Positions 40,600 to 47,990 of a stretch of DNA of 64,000 nt are shown here, in pieces; position 1 is the first letter of the stretch, and each line of letters opens with the position of its first letter. Location: positions 3,632,001 to 3,696,000 of the forward strand of contig NZ_AP019400.1 in assembly GCF_004295585.1 (NCBI RefSeq), given 5' to 3'. Source of the stretch: Cohnella abietis (GTDB lineage Bacteria; Bacillota; Bacilli; Paenibacillales; Paenibacillaceae). The notes beneath the pieces were generated by a model, which had not been told where the DNA came from, did no database searches, and saw nothing but the letters and a program-made list of their open reading frames with translations. The position numbers and the translations under genes were made by a program.

Positions 40600-40851
40600 T
40601 TAATCGCGATTACGTATTTTTATATATATTTTATAGTAACATATGTTTAAAACTACCATGATCATAAATAAAATAAATGAAAAGCCATAGTAAAAAACTG
40701 AAAAAATGAACATTCCGATATTAACCCAAAAAAGAACAACTATTATATCATTTGCTTTTCCATCAAGAAGTTTGTATCTAATTCCTCCAATAATATTCAT
40801 TGCTAACGCAAAAATTAGTAGTTGCATTGTCGTTTTGATATCCAATCTCAC
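40600..40851 (-). CDS. Small membrane protein (three helices)
   Basis: An 83-residue protein with hydrophobic helices at about 8-25 (MQLLIFALAMNIIGGI), 35-52 (DIIVVLFWVNIGMFIF) and 53-73, ending in a basic tail KIYIKIRNRD. AGGGGG directly abuts the GTG at 40851; the TTG two codons on has better spacing. The GTG overlaps the stop of a 31-residue frame upstream (GTGA), so the two would be translationally coupled. It is next to a broken toxin gene in the usual place of an immunity gene; membrane immunity proteins are common. Family unknown. Confidence 0.55.
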   Translation of the reverse strand: MRLDIKTTMQLLIFALAMNIIGGIRYKLLDGKANDIIVVLFWVNIGMFIFSVFYYGFSFILFMIMVVLNICYYKIYIKIRNRD

Positions 40852-40943
40852 CCCCCTATTGTATTGAAAGCAATTCTTTCTTTCTTTCTTTCTTTTTTCA
40901 ATCTATCTAGTTCTGCAGGGTCAAAATAATTTCTATTTTTCAC
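40848..40943 (-). other. Short frame with tetranucleotide tract, GTGA-coupled on both sides
   Basis: A 31-codon frame (VKNRNYFDPAELDRLKKE, RKKERIAFNTIGG) starts at a GTG that overlaps the stop of the frame at 40940-41053 and ends in a TGA that overlaps the GTG of the membrane protein. NYFDPAELDRLKKE reads like a toxin C-terminus, so a frameshift from the upstream fragment is more likely than a separate gene. Confidence 0.4.
40874..40899. repeat. Tetranucleotide tract (TTTC)5 plus T6
   Basis: TTCTTTCTTTCTTTCTTTC followed by TTTTTTC. Such tracts slip easily; because the unit is four bases, slippage would change the reading frame of the coding-like stretch it sits in (lysine/arginine/glutamate-rich on the minus strand). 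Confidence 0.85.
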
Positions 40944-41320
40944 CTTATTACTGTTGAAATCTTAGTAACCTTCCCTTCCTCAAGAAGTTCCCTAATTCGT
41001 TCAGTAGCAAATAAGTATCGTGCAAATAATTGACCTTTTGTCTCTCCAGTCATGTAATCTCCTAATCCAGGTCAGATAAAGTAAAACTCAATAATTTTGT
41101 CAATTCCATCATTATATTTAAATGTATCCCAGAAATCTTTAATTGTCATTCCTACACTTATTAATCCTAACAGCCTACCTAAACTTTTAACTGCCTTAAA
41201 ATTCGGATCCGAAGTTTCTATTTTTTGGGCATCACGAGTTGTTAAATCCAGAGCAAACTGAGTAAAATATTTTGCTGCATCATTTTGAATATTTCGGTTT
41301 GGCAAAGCCGCTTGATTAAT
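40940..41320 (-). pseudogene. C-terminal half of a polymorphic toxin gene, with an internal TGA
   Basis: From the element border at 41320 the minus strand reads LINQAALPNRNIQNDAAKYF, TQFALDLTTRDAQKIETSDP, NFKAVKSLGRLLGLISVGMT, up to EFYFI, then TGA, then in the same frame PGLGDYMTGETKGQLFARYL, FATERIRELLEEGKVTKIST, to TGA at 40940. The missing upstream half lies across the inserted element (42200-42299). One in-frame stop and the insertion make it non-functional. An ATG after the stop has a fair ribosome site (GGATTAGGAG), so a 37-residue peptide could still be made. Confidence 0.6.
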
Positions 41321-42199
41321 GAGTTAGAGCCACGTTGTTAATAAAATAGAGCCATGATGTTAATGTGTAGATCCACTTTAGATATAGGTTGTAAAAAATT
41401 ATTGCGAGTGGTCACTAGACTAACGGAAGGTACAGCTTGATCGAAGCATGACATTGTGAAGCTTTGCGAAGATGTATCCCCGAGTACGATGACGCATAAC
41501 ACCAGCCATTCATAAGTCAGACAAACAAGTTTTTCAACAAAGTACCATGTGCTACATATATTAATCCATGACAATTGACTATATAAATTGAAACGGAGGA
41601 TGATTAATGAGTAACTCACTTATGCCCCAATATGCTTATTCTGGCGAACCTTATGGGAGGTTACCGACGGTTACGGACGACCGACAGATGATGCCTCATC
41701 CCATACTTCTGGAGGCTAGACAAACTGCTCCAAATCAAATATTGCTTATGTACGATCAGCAGACTGATTTAGCATCAGCAACAAATATATCCAATTACTG
41801 GATTAGAAGCAATGTGGGGCCCGTTGGAATTGCCAGCGTTGGGATGGGCGAAGCAATTTCGCCAGCTAACCTAATACGTCCTGAATTGGGAATGATTTCG
41901 CCTGTCGACAATTCGAAAACGAGATTTGTCATGACTTTTAGAGTAAATGCAATGACGGGTGTCTTATACGTAGTGCTTCCTTGTTTTGTTAACTTGGAGG
42001 GAAGATCGGGTTACGGGGGTGCAAACTGGGGGCCCTTCAGCAGAAATGTGTTTATCGGAATGTAAATAAGATATTGAACTATCGTTGACTCCATCACCTT
42101 TTGTTGAGTAAATGGAGAACGAGTTAAATTGGTTGACTAAGAGCCATCATAAACATGATGGCTTTCGTCAGTGACACGGTGGCTCTATTATATTAACTC
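41321..42199. mobile_element. Inserted element with IS21-like repeated ends and a passenger gene
   Basis: The left end has two direct copies of TAGAGCCAYGWTGTTAAT (41324-41342 and 41346-41364). The right end carries inverted copies (TGATGGCT, CGGTGGCTCTATTATATTAA, 42156-42196). Multiple repeats at each end are the transposase-binding layout of IS21-family elements. TTAAT stands outside or at both borders and may be the target duplication. No istA/istB gene is inside, only the gene at 41607. The element separates two halves of a pretoxin/toxin gene. Alternatively it is a non-autonomous or deleted IS. Confidence 0.6.
41607..42065 (+). CDS. Hypothetical protein carried by the element
   Basis: A 152-residue protein preceded by GGAGG seven bases before the ATG. 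No signal peptide. The first 30 residues are proline- and tyrosine-rich (MPQYAYSGEPYGRLP), and the rest resembles an immunoglobulin-like sandwich: HPILLEARQTAPNQILLMYD, QTDLASATNISNYWIRSN, then RFVMTFRVNAMTGVLYVVLP, ending GGANWGPFSRNVFIGM. The pattern (things that hold between a boundary and a conformation, 'LASATNISNYWI') is that of Bacillus surface/spore Ig-like domains of the SbsA-like type. It is the only gene in the element, and its role is unknown. Confidence 0.65.
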   Translation: MSNSLMPQYAYSGEPYGRLPTVTDDRQMMPHPILLEARQTAPNQILLMYDQQTDLASATNISNYWIRSNVGPVGIASVGMGEAISPANLIRPELGMISPVDNSKTRFVMTFRVNAMTGVLYVVLPCFVNLEGRSGYGGANWGPFSRNVFIGM

Positions 42200-42299
42200 T
42201 ATCATATCCCTTTATTATAAGAATAATACCGGCTACAGCTAACCATCGATCCGCCGCGCCTAGTTTCTCTCCAGTTATACTTGCTGCGAAGTGAGGACA
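42200..42299 (-). pseudogene. Pretoxin fragment, upstream half of the split toxin gene
   Basis: On the minus strand, FAASITGEKLGAADRWLAVA, GIILIIKGYDRVN runs into the element border. TGEKL..ADRWLA.AGI...KG is the usual pretoxin linker motif of polymorphic toxins, placed just before the variable tip. The frame has no start and ends near 42299, 28 bases from the TlpA stop, so the rest of the toxin gene (secretion and core parts) is lost. Confidence 0.6.
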
Positions 42300-42327
42300 T
42301 GGGATAAAACCTTGCTGTACAAAGTCG

Positions 42328-42903
42328 CTACTTTTTTATGGTTGTAACAGCATCTTCCATGATTTCATAATTAATAGCCCCGCGGAACTTTTCACGAACG
42401 ATGCCTTGAGCATCGACCAGGTATGTAGTGGGATATGCTATAATCTGATAGTCCTGCATTACATCTCCAACTTGGTCCAATATCACGGGGAACGTAAGCT
42501 TCTCACCCTCTACATATGCCTTAATTTTATCCTTAGATTTCTCCGTATAGGTCATGTTCACCCCCAAGATGACAACATTCTCCGCCTTATAGTCATCATA
42601 AAACTTTTGCATATGCGGCATTTCAATTCGGCATGGCGGACACCATGTCGCCCAGAAGTTAATCATGACCGTCTTTCCCCGGAAGTCCGAGAGTCGTACG
42701 GGATTTCCTTGCAAGTCATGAAGGGAGATCTCGGGAGCAAGCTTTCCTTTATCAATCCCCACCTCTACCCCGGCATCGCTGGCTTCCGTCTGTAAAATCC
42801 CCCCTTTCTTGGATGGCGATTCGCTAAAATAATCGTATCCCCCATAAGCGACCAAACCGAGTAAAACGAGAATGACAATTATGTTCCTCTTCAATTTGTA
42901 CAT
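42328..42903 (-). CDS. TlpA/ResA-like thiol-disulfide oxidoreductase
   Basis: A 191-residue membrane-anchored thioredoxin-fold protein. N-terminal anchor NIIVILVLLGLVAYGGYDYF (7-26), then the thioredoxin domain outside the cell. Active site W87-C-P-P-C91 in INFWATWCPPCRIEMPHM and cis-proline in AYPTTYLV near 156. ResA-like proteins reduce cytochrome c or other secreted disulfides using electrons from CcdA. The ccdA gene lies 65 bases upstream on the same strand, so the pair should work together. It is the last gene of a likely five-gene unit (regulator, kinase, membrane protein, CcdA, TlpA). Confidence 0.93.
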   Translation of the reverse strand: MYKLKRNIIVILVLLGLVAYGGYDYFSESPSKKGGILQTEASDAGVEVGIDKGKLAPEISLHDLQGNPVRLSDFRGKTVMINFWATWCPPCRIEMPHMQKFYDDYKAENVVILGVNMTYTEKSKDKIKAYVEGEKLTFPVILDQVGDVMQDYQIIAYPTTYLVDAQGIVREKFRGAINYEIMEDAVTTIKK

Positions 42904-42967
42904 CTCCCTAACTTAATTTTCTTTTGCGCTGCTTATTAAGTACTGATCTTTCACTAGAGCCCTGATC

Positions 42968-43690
42968 TTAAAAATTGATATCCCAGAAGCTGTAACGGGA
43001 AAGGAAAGCGCTCATTTTTTGCAGCTGTCCTGTAAATAACAATAAACCCATTGCTATAAGCAGCCACCCGTTGATTTTGGAGAGCAGCGGCATCCACCGG
43101 TTCATTTTCTTCATCACTTTCATCGAATACGACAGCAGCCAGGAAATCAATAGAAAAGGTACACCAAGCCCGAGTGAATAGACACCCAGCATCCCGATTC
43201 CGCTCCACAGCGTCTCCGAAGAGCCTGCCAGCAGCAAGATGGAGGATAATGCCAGACCCACACACGGACTCCATCCTGCACCGAAGGCTACCCCCGTCAA
43301 TAAGGAACGAATTGCTCCACGACTCCGCTCCCCTTTCGTCTCCCATGCCTTCCCGTTCATCAACAGACGGATATTAAATAAACCAGCCATCTGAAGACCG
43401 AATACGATAATCAACAAGCCGCTAATGCGCTGCAACAGTTCTCGCTCCTGGGCGAAGAATCGCCCAACAAAACTGGCAGAGGCCCCCATAGCAATAAAGA
43501 TCAGGCTGAAGCCAACAATAAAGAACAAGGATTGATAGACCAGCTTCCCTCGATGTACCACAAGCTTGCCGTCTTGAAAAGAGGAGCCTGTCAGATGGGA
43601 GACGTAAGCAGGAATAAGCGGAAATACACACGGGGAGAGAAATGACAGCATACCCGCTATGAAGGCAACCAATATTGTAATATTATCCAT
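42968..43690 (-). CDS. ccdA: CcdA/DsbD-type thiol-disulfide transmembrane reductase
   Basis: A 240-residue protein with six membrane helices. The two redox cysteines are present in their usual places: LSPCVFPLIPAYVSHLTG in helix 1 and GAGWSPCVGLALSSILLL in helix 4. It carries electrons from cytoplasmic thioredoxin to outside proteins such as ResA/TlpA. The start overlaps the end of the upstream membrane-protein gene by eight bases, so translation is coupled. TlpA follows directly. In Bacillus the CcdA-ResA pair serves cytochrome c maturation; no cytochrome gene is seen here, so a stress or cell-wall role is also possible. Confidence 0.93.
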   Translation of the reverse strand: MDNITILVAFIAGMLSFLSPCVFPLIPAYVSHLTGSSFQDGKLVVHRGKLVYQSLFFIVGFSLIFIAMGASASFVGRFFAQERELLQRISGLLIIVFGLQMAGLFNIRLLMNGKAWETKGERSRGAIRSLLTGVAFGAGWSPCVGLALSSILLLAGSSETLWSGIGMLGVYSLGLGVPFLLISWLLSYSMKVMKKMNRWMPLLSKINGWLLIAMGLLLFTGQLQKMSAFLSRYSFWDINF

Positions 43691-44360
43691 GAGTTTGTCC
43701 CTTCTCCTTCGTGTCGTCCAGCCATAACCATCCCGTAATCAGTAAGGCGGCTATGACGAACAATAGTTGTGGTTTGCTGAATGATAGCAGCCATAATTGC
43801 CGGTCCGTTACCCCGAACCCTAAGACGGTCTGACCGATGAGAAACCAGACGCTATAGCCAAGTTCTCTCTTAAAGCCAAGGCGTAGGAATATGAACAACA
43901 GGATAAACGTTAAGGCCAGTGCTGCGCTGAGAGCGTGAAACCATACCGGCTTCTCTCCCACCACAAGGTACAACATATGGTAAGCAAACCAGCATCCCAG
44001 AACAAACCATATCCCCGACCCGATCCATATGTTCACGGACAATCTTCGTTTCCAAGAGCGATAAGCAATGTAAAGAACTGTGATGAGTCCAGCCGTCCAT
44101 AATCCGCGCCTACCTCCGTCAAAATAAAGCAAAGACAACGGCTGATTAATAAATTCAACCGGATGATAGAGAATAAAGCTCCCCTTCCATACAGCCAGCC
44201 ACAGCAAGAAGGCCGTTGAAGCATAGCCCATGACAGTATCGTTTTCCTTCAAATTTTTAAACCGCAGCTTCAGTACCAGCCAGCCTACTGCTCCATAAAT
44301 CAAGAACAAAACCAGCCGCCCATTCAACACTAATGATCCGATTTCAATACTATGCACCAT
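43683..44360 (-). CDS. Polytopic membrane protein of the redox operon
   Basis: About 225 residues with seven membrane helices and few conserved polar residues. The general look (VLFLIYGAVGWLVLKLRF, DGGRRGLWTAGLITVLYIAY) resembles the Lgt-like/prolipoprotein-diacylglyceryl-transferase-related proteins that accompany CcdA and TlpA in some Firmicutes, but the catalytic H.. motif of Lgt is not present. GGGAGGG lies before the ATG 44360 and the adjacent GTG. Its end overlaps ccdA by eight bases. Probably a partner in thiol or heme-lipid export; function unknown. Confidence 0.7.
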   Translation of the reverse strand: MVHSIEIGSLVLNGRLVLFLIYGAVGWLVLKLRFKNLKENDTVMGYASTAFLLWLAVWKGSFILYHPVEFINQPLSLLYFDGGRRGLWTAGLITVLYIAYRSWKRRLSVNIWIGSGIWFVLGCWFAYHMLYLVVGEKPVWFHALSAALALTFILLFIFLRLGFKRELGYSVWFLIGQTVLGFGVTDRQLWLLSFSKPQLLFVIAALLITGWLWLDDTKEKGQTHG

Positions 44361-44460
44361 CCACCCTCCCTTCACGTAAAGTAGAATAACAACCTATTTT
44401 AAAGAAATGATAAAGCAGCTAAACGCAATATCAGTAATACTGACCCTTTCTTTTTCTCAA

Positions 44461-44500
44461 AAAAAGGCTGCAAGCAGCATATGCCGCTTGCAGCCTTTTA
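44461..44500 (-). terminator. Terminator between the kinase gene and the redox genes
   Basis: AAAAAGGCTGCAAGC and GCTTGCAGCCTTTT pair perfectly around a ten-base loop with A/T runs on both sides. It separates the two-component genes from the redox genes, which therefore need their own promoter (44376-44460, not clear). Confidence 0.9.
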
Positions 44501-44507
44501 AATTGTT

Positions 44508-45605
44508 TTAATCCGGAGCAACTTGTCTGCTGCGGGGAATCGTAATCCAGAAGGAATGAATGTTATTGCAGGAGTCCACCCCTATGCTCCCTCCAAGTTT
44601 CTTCGCAATTTCTTTAACGATAGCCAGACCCAGTCCGCTTCCCTTGATCTGATGAGCACGGTGTCGGGTCGGATCTGTCTGGAAGAAACGTTCAAAAACT
44701 TGCTCCTGTACCTCAGGCAGTGGCTCACCAATATTACTGACCGTGATCCGGTAATTACTAGCCTCTGCCTTGCCCGATATCCAGATCGATCTGCCTGTGT
44801 TGTAGCTGATTGCATTCTGCAGCAAGTTGGTTAAGACCTGCTTTATTCCATCCTCGTCACTCACGATCATCTCCGGCTCCACCGCAATATCCAGCTCAAT
44901 CTGTTTCTCGTGCAGCTCCAATTGGAAAAATTGTGCGCTTCGCCCGATCAACTCCTCAATCTGAAAGCGGCTTTCCACCATAGATGCCGCCTGGCGGTCC
45001 TCCCAGACGGACAGTTGATGTAATTGTTCAACGAGTCTCGTAATATGCTGCGACTCTTCAAGCAAGGATAAATACAGTTCCTTGTCTCCGGCAATCACCC
45101 CATTGCTGAGCGCTTCTAAATAACCGTTCAAATTGCTTAGTGGTGTTCGTAAGTCATGAGAAACATTGCCGAGCATGCGTTTACGGTTATCTTCCGTTTG
45201 CTTCAGCTTCAACGTCATCGCGTTAAAATGCTGGGCAAGTTCACCGATTTCATCCTTCGACGAAACATCAACCGGCTCCGGATAAGTTCCGTCCATTAGC
45301 TGGCGGGTAGATTGCTTCAGCTTTTTCAAGGGGGCTAATATATGCTTAATAAATACGAAGTGGATCACCGCGGCTACCACAATAGCAAGTAGACTTGCAC
45401 GAATCAAATAGAACTGCATCGTCCGGTTAAAGAAGAGATTCTTCTCATCACCGACCAATTGATAGTTTGCGACCAGCAGGCATGCAAAATCTTTCACCGA
45501 GACGCCCACCAACCAGATCACGATCAGCATCACTAGTGCGTTAACCACGATCAGCTTCCAAGTCACATGCTGCTTCCATAACAAGAACGGTCTAATAAGC
45601 GACAA
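44508..45605 (-). CDS. Sensor histidine kinase (EnvZ/PhoR type)
   Basis: A 365-residue membrane kinase. First helix near 18-36 (TWKLIVVNALVMLIVIWLVG), short outer loop, second helix near 70-90, HAMP linker (LKKLKQSTRQLMDG...EIGELAQHFN), H-box VSHDLRTPLSNLNGYLEAL, N-box DGIKQVLTNLLQNAISYN, G-boxes up to GSGLGLAIVKEIAKKLGG. The TTG at 45605 is chosen since GGGAGGGGG stands seven bases before it; it overlaps the regulator gene by 14 bases. The short outer loop suggests sensing in or near the membrane, as in peptide-antibiotic or redox sensors. Confidence 0.93.
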   Translation of the reverse strand: MSLIRPFLLWKQHVTWKLIVVNALVMLIVIWLVGVSVKDFACLLVANYQLVGDEKNLFFNRTMQFYLIRASLLAIVVAAVIHFVFIKHILAPLKKLKQSTRQLMDGTYPEPVDVSSKDEIGELAQHFNAMTLKLKQTEDNRKRMLGNVSHDLRTPLSNLNGYLEALSNGVIAGDKELYLSLLEESQHITRLVEQLHQLSVWEDRQAASMVESRFQIEELIGRSAQFFQLELHEKQIELDIAVEPEMIVSDEDGIKQVLTNLLQNAISYNTGRSIWISGKAEASNYRITVSNIGEPLPEVQEQVFERFFQTDPTRHRAHQIKGSGLGLAIVKEIAKKLGGSIGVDSCNNIHSFWITIPRSRQVAPD

Positions 45606-46278
45606 AGCGGTACCCCCTCCCACGTATCGTTTCAAAGAAGCATCCCGTTTCGTAAGAAGTCTCAATCTTCTCCCTAAGCTTGCCCATATGCACATCTATG
45701 GTGCGGTCAATAACGTTCTTCTCCAAGTTTGGATACAACTCTTCCAAAATCTGATCTCGCGACAAAATTTGATTAGGATTTCGCATCAGGAAATAGAGCA
45801 ACTTGAACTCATGCTGTGTCAGCTTTATGAGCTCGCCGTTATATTTGACTTCACCCCGGGAATGCTTAAGGGTTAGACCTTTATAACTGATTTTATTGCA
45901 CCGGTTCGCGGTCCGCCGAAGCACAGTTTTGACACGGGTCACCACTTCCTGCGGGCTGAAGGGCTTGGTAATGTAATCATCGGCTCCCATTTCAAGTCCT
46001 TCAATTCGCTCCCGTTCCGCCACCTTAGCTGTCAGCATAATGAGCGGAATATCACTTTTGAGGTCCATGCGGATCCATCTGCACAGCTCCTCTCCGCTGA
46101 ATCTGGGCATCATTAAATCCGTAATGACAAAGCAGGGATCATATTTTTGAAAGATGTCCCTGGCATCTTCACCGTTATCGGCTTCAAGAACCTCGTATCC
46201 CTCTTTCTCCAAATACAATTTCATAAGCTTTCTTATTTTAAAATCGTCCTCGACGATCAAAATGTGGCAGTCTACCAT
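45592..46278 (-). CDS. OmpR/PhoB-family response regulator
   Basis: A 228-residue regulator: receiver domain with acidic pair D11-D12, phospho-aspartate D54 in VITDLMMP, K in YITKPFSP; then a winged helix ending LYPNLEKNVIDRTIDVHMGKL and RGRGYRFVAY. It starts the unit with the kinase gene (14-base overlap). Upstream are TATAAT (complement of 46306-46311) and two TTTAA-type boxes spaced by 11 bases, likely an autoregulatory site. Probable targets are its own genes and the redox genes downstream. Confidence 0.95.
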   Translation of the reverse strand: MVDCHILIVEDDFKIRKLMKLYLEKEGYEVLEADNGEDARDIFQKYDPCFVITDLMMPRFSGEELCRWIRMDLKSDIPLIMLTAKVAERERIEGLEMGADDYITKPFSPQEVVTRVKTVLRRTANRCNKISYKGLTLKHSRGEVKYNGELIKLTQHEFKLLYFLMRNPNQILSRDQILEELYPNLEKNVIDRTIDVHMGKLREKIETSYETGCFFETIRGRGYRFVAY

Positions 46279-46305
46279 TGTTTCCCCTCCCTTAATGGAA
46301 TTTCG

Positions 46306-46337
46306 ATTATATCACGGTAATTTAAAGAAACGTTAAA
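46306..46337 (-). promoter_or_regulatory. Promoter and direct repeat before the response-regulator gene
   Basis: -10 TATAAT (complement of 46306-46311). On the minus strand TTTAAC and TTTAAA repeat with an 11-base period (46321-46337) in place of a good -35, which is the binding pattern of many OmpR-type regulators. Confidence 0.5.
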
Positions 46338-46342
46338 GACAT

Positions 46343-46385
46343 AAAAACCCAGCAAAGTCTTGGTTATACAAGACATTTGCCGGGT
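46343..46385 (-). terminator. Terminator of the immunity-like gene
   Basis: On the minus strand ACCCGGCAAATGTCTTG pairs with CAAGACTTTGCTGGGT (two mismatches) and TTTTTAT follows. It lies upstream of the regulator promoter and ends transcripts coming from 46668. Between 46386 and 46600 nothing else is seen. Confidence 0.75.
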
Positions 46386-46600
46386 CTCCCATTAAAAGGC
46401 CAACATTACATCGATTATTCATTCAATTTTTAAAGCAAGCCATTATGCAATGAACATGCAATCACATATTCGAGATTCTAATAGTTTACCACCATTATAT
46501 CTTCCGGCTTTGAGTTCTGTTAGAGGACTCGCCTCCCTGTATTCCGTTTTGTTCTTCATCATACTGTAGATGATTTCACGGCCGTTAAATGATGGATTCG

Positions 46601-46613
46601 TTCGGCACTGGGT
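46601..46613 (+). repeat. TTCGGCACTGGGT motif, left edge of the dispersed repeat (partial copy C)
   Basis: Preceded by ATGGATTCG, as copy B is preceded by a similar ATGGGTTCA. Only the left edge is present; the sequence then becomes the 3' side of the immunity-like gene. Confidence 0.55.
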
Positions 46614-46667
46614 AGCCCCACAAAAACAAGAACCTTGAAAGGCATATAGCCCAACAAGGTTTTTTCA

Positions 46668-46988
46668 TTATTTCAATTTTTTATACTCTTGTGCAACACC
46701 TAATAGTTTATCACCGAGTACTGAACGAATATCCCAAGAGTCTACTATTTGTCTAGTATAAGTCGGCAAATAGTTATTTGGAGATAATACACTCTTCATT
46801 TTAATTAATTCATTTGATATAGACTCAAGTTGTAATACCGAAGGTATCTCATCTCTACCTATAGTTCCTGAATTTCTAGTCTCTATTTCTTGAGTTACAT
46901 CTGCAAGAACGGTGTCTATTAACCCAATCACATTTTTTTGCTGTTTACCTATGGATTGATTAATTTTGTCCTGTCCATTATCCACCAT
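46668..46988 (-). CDS. Hypothetical protein, possibly immunity-like
   Basis: A 106-residue helical protein (KQQKNVIGLIDTVLADVTQE, LESISNELIKMKSVLSPNNY, WDIRSVLGDKLLGVAQEYKK) without signal. AGGAGG stands nine bases before the ATG at 46988. Just upstream the sequence reads as the end of a toxin-like frame (46949-47054) that overlaps it, so it sits where a cognate immunity gene would. Family unknown. Confidence 0.55.
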   Translation of the reverse strand: MVDNGQDKINQSIGKQQKNVIGLIDTVLADVTQEIETRNSGTIGRDEIPSVLQLESISNELIKMKSVLSPNNYLPTYTRQIVDSWDIRSVLGDKLLGVAQEYKKLK

Positions 46989-47054
46989 TGATTTGCTCCT
47001 CCTACATATCGTGTTCCAAATTGATATTGTGTCGCAGCCCCTCCGGCTATCATT
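46949..47054 (-). pseudogene. Short toxin-tail remnant overlapping the immunity-like gene
   Basis: Minus-strand frame MIAGGAATQYQFGTRYVGGA, NQWWIMDRTKLINP, to TAG at 46949, without a ribosome site. GGAATQYQFGTRYVGGANQW looks like a glycine-rich polymorphic-toxin linker. Upstream it is cut by the GNAT gene border at 47072. Confidence 0.4.
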
Positions 47055-47071
47055 GGAATTCTGCAATTAAC

Positions 47072-47662
47072 TTACGTATTTGGATATCCATACATCCTGT
47101 CTTCCAAACGAACTTTAGCATAAATACAATCGTCTCTAAGCTCACCAAAAGGATTTATGAAGTTCTTTTTTAATATAGCTTCGAGATGGAATCCACATCG
47201 TTCAGCAACCATACGGCTTGCAGTATTTTTCGTATCACAGAGTATCTCGATGCGATTAGCATCAAAGTAATTGAATGCATATTCAGTCAATCCATTTACT
47301 GCTTCGGTCATATAGCCGTGTCCAGATGCAGAATTCCTTATCCAGTAACCGATTTCGAATTTACGCACATTCCAATCTATTCTGACTAGACCACAGGTTC
47401 CAATAAATACTCCAGAGGCTTTTTCCAGCATGTAAAATATGAAACCTTCACGAAGTAAGAAATTCGCACGATTTTTACGAACGTTTGCTTCAGTTTCTTC
47501 GATTTCTGGAATGTGGTCAGCCCAATTCAACCACTCATTTAATGTCTTAAATGACTCCCTGATTGCCTCGTTAATTATAACTCCATCACCAAATAAAGGA
47601 GCACGTAATAAGAGACGCTCCGTTTCAAACTGCTCTGGGATGTCTAGGAGAATAGGTTTCAA
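47072..47662 (-). CDS. GNAT family N-acetyltransferase (RimJ/RimL type)
   Basis: A 196-residue acetyltransferase: TERLLLRAP start, strand FIGTCGLVRIDWNVRKFEIG, acetyl-CoA loop region SASGHGYMTEAV (in place of R..G.G.A.EA), helix LTEYAFNYFDANRIEILCDT and end SRMVAERCGFHLEAILKK. The TTG start is seven bases after GAGGAGG. RimJ/L-like enzymes acetylate ribosomal N-termini, other amines, or drugs; the substrate is open. It lies alone between toxin remnants and the SLH gene. Confidence 0.9.
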   Translation of the reverse strand: MKPILLDIPEQFETERLLLRAPLFGDGVIINEAIRESFKTLNEWLNWADHIPEIEETEANVRKNRANFLLREGFIFYMLEKASGVFIGTCGLVRIDWNVRKFEIGYWIRNSASGHGYMTEAVNGLTEYAFNYFDANRIEILCDTKNTASRMVAERCGFHLEAILKKNFINPFGELRDDCIYAKVRLEDRMYGYPNT

Positions 47663-47990
47663 AATATTACCTCCTCGTATCTAAAAATTTAAATCATGGC
47701 GCCCTCTTCAAAAAACAAGTGCTGCCCATACTGCTTGATGAAGGTCACGCTTTACCTACTCTTAATTGTAACCTCCACAGCTTTACCTTACTATCTTTCG
47801 ATACCACGATTTTCTCTACTCAACTCACGTCTTAACCTTGACCTCATCCTCTCTTTTTTCAGCTTCGTAGTCTGGGCGGCCGGTTGTAGATCGTCGCATT
47901 CGCCGGAACTCTGTTTAGATTCCATTTAGATCCGTCTGGTAAAATCGGTAATTGTCTGCAAATTGAAAGATTAAGAGGAGGAAATTGAAC
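47663..47990. other. Gap before the SLH protein gene
   Basis: A plus-strand open stretch (47696-47929) without ribosome site is not supported as a gene. The promoter of the SLH gene should be here but its boxes are not obvious. Confidence 0.4.

Noticed and set aside
41338..41619. A 93-codon minus-strand frame in the element
   Set aside because: Antisense to the element's left end and promoter region; composition is random and it has no ribosome site.
42954..43346. A 130-codon frame in another phase of ccdA
   Set aside because: The overlapping CcdA frame has both redox cysteines and all helices; this one has no start site.
47696..47929. A 77-codon plus-strand frame before the SLH gene
   Set aside because: No ribosome site; more likely the promoter and leader region of the SLH gene.
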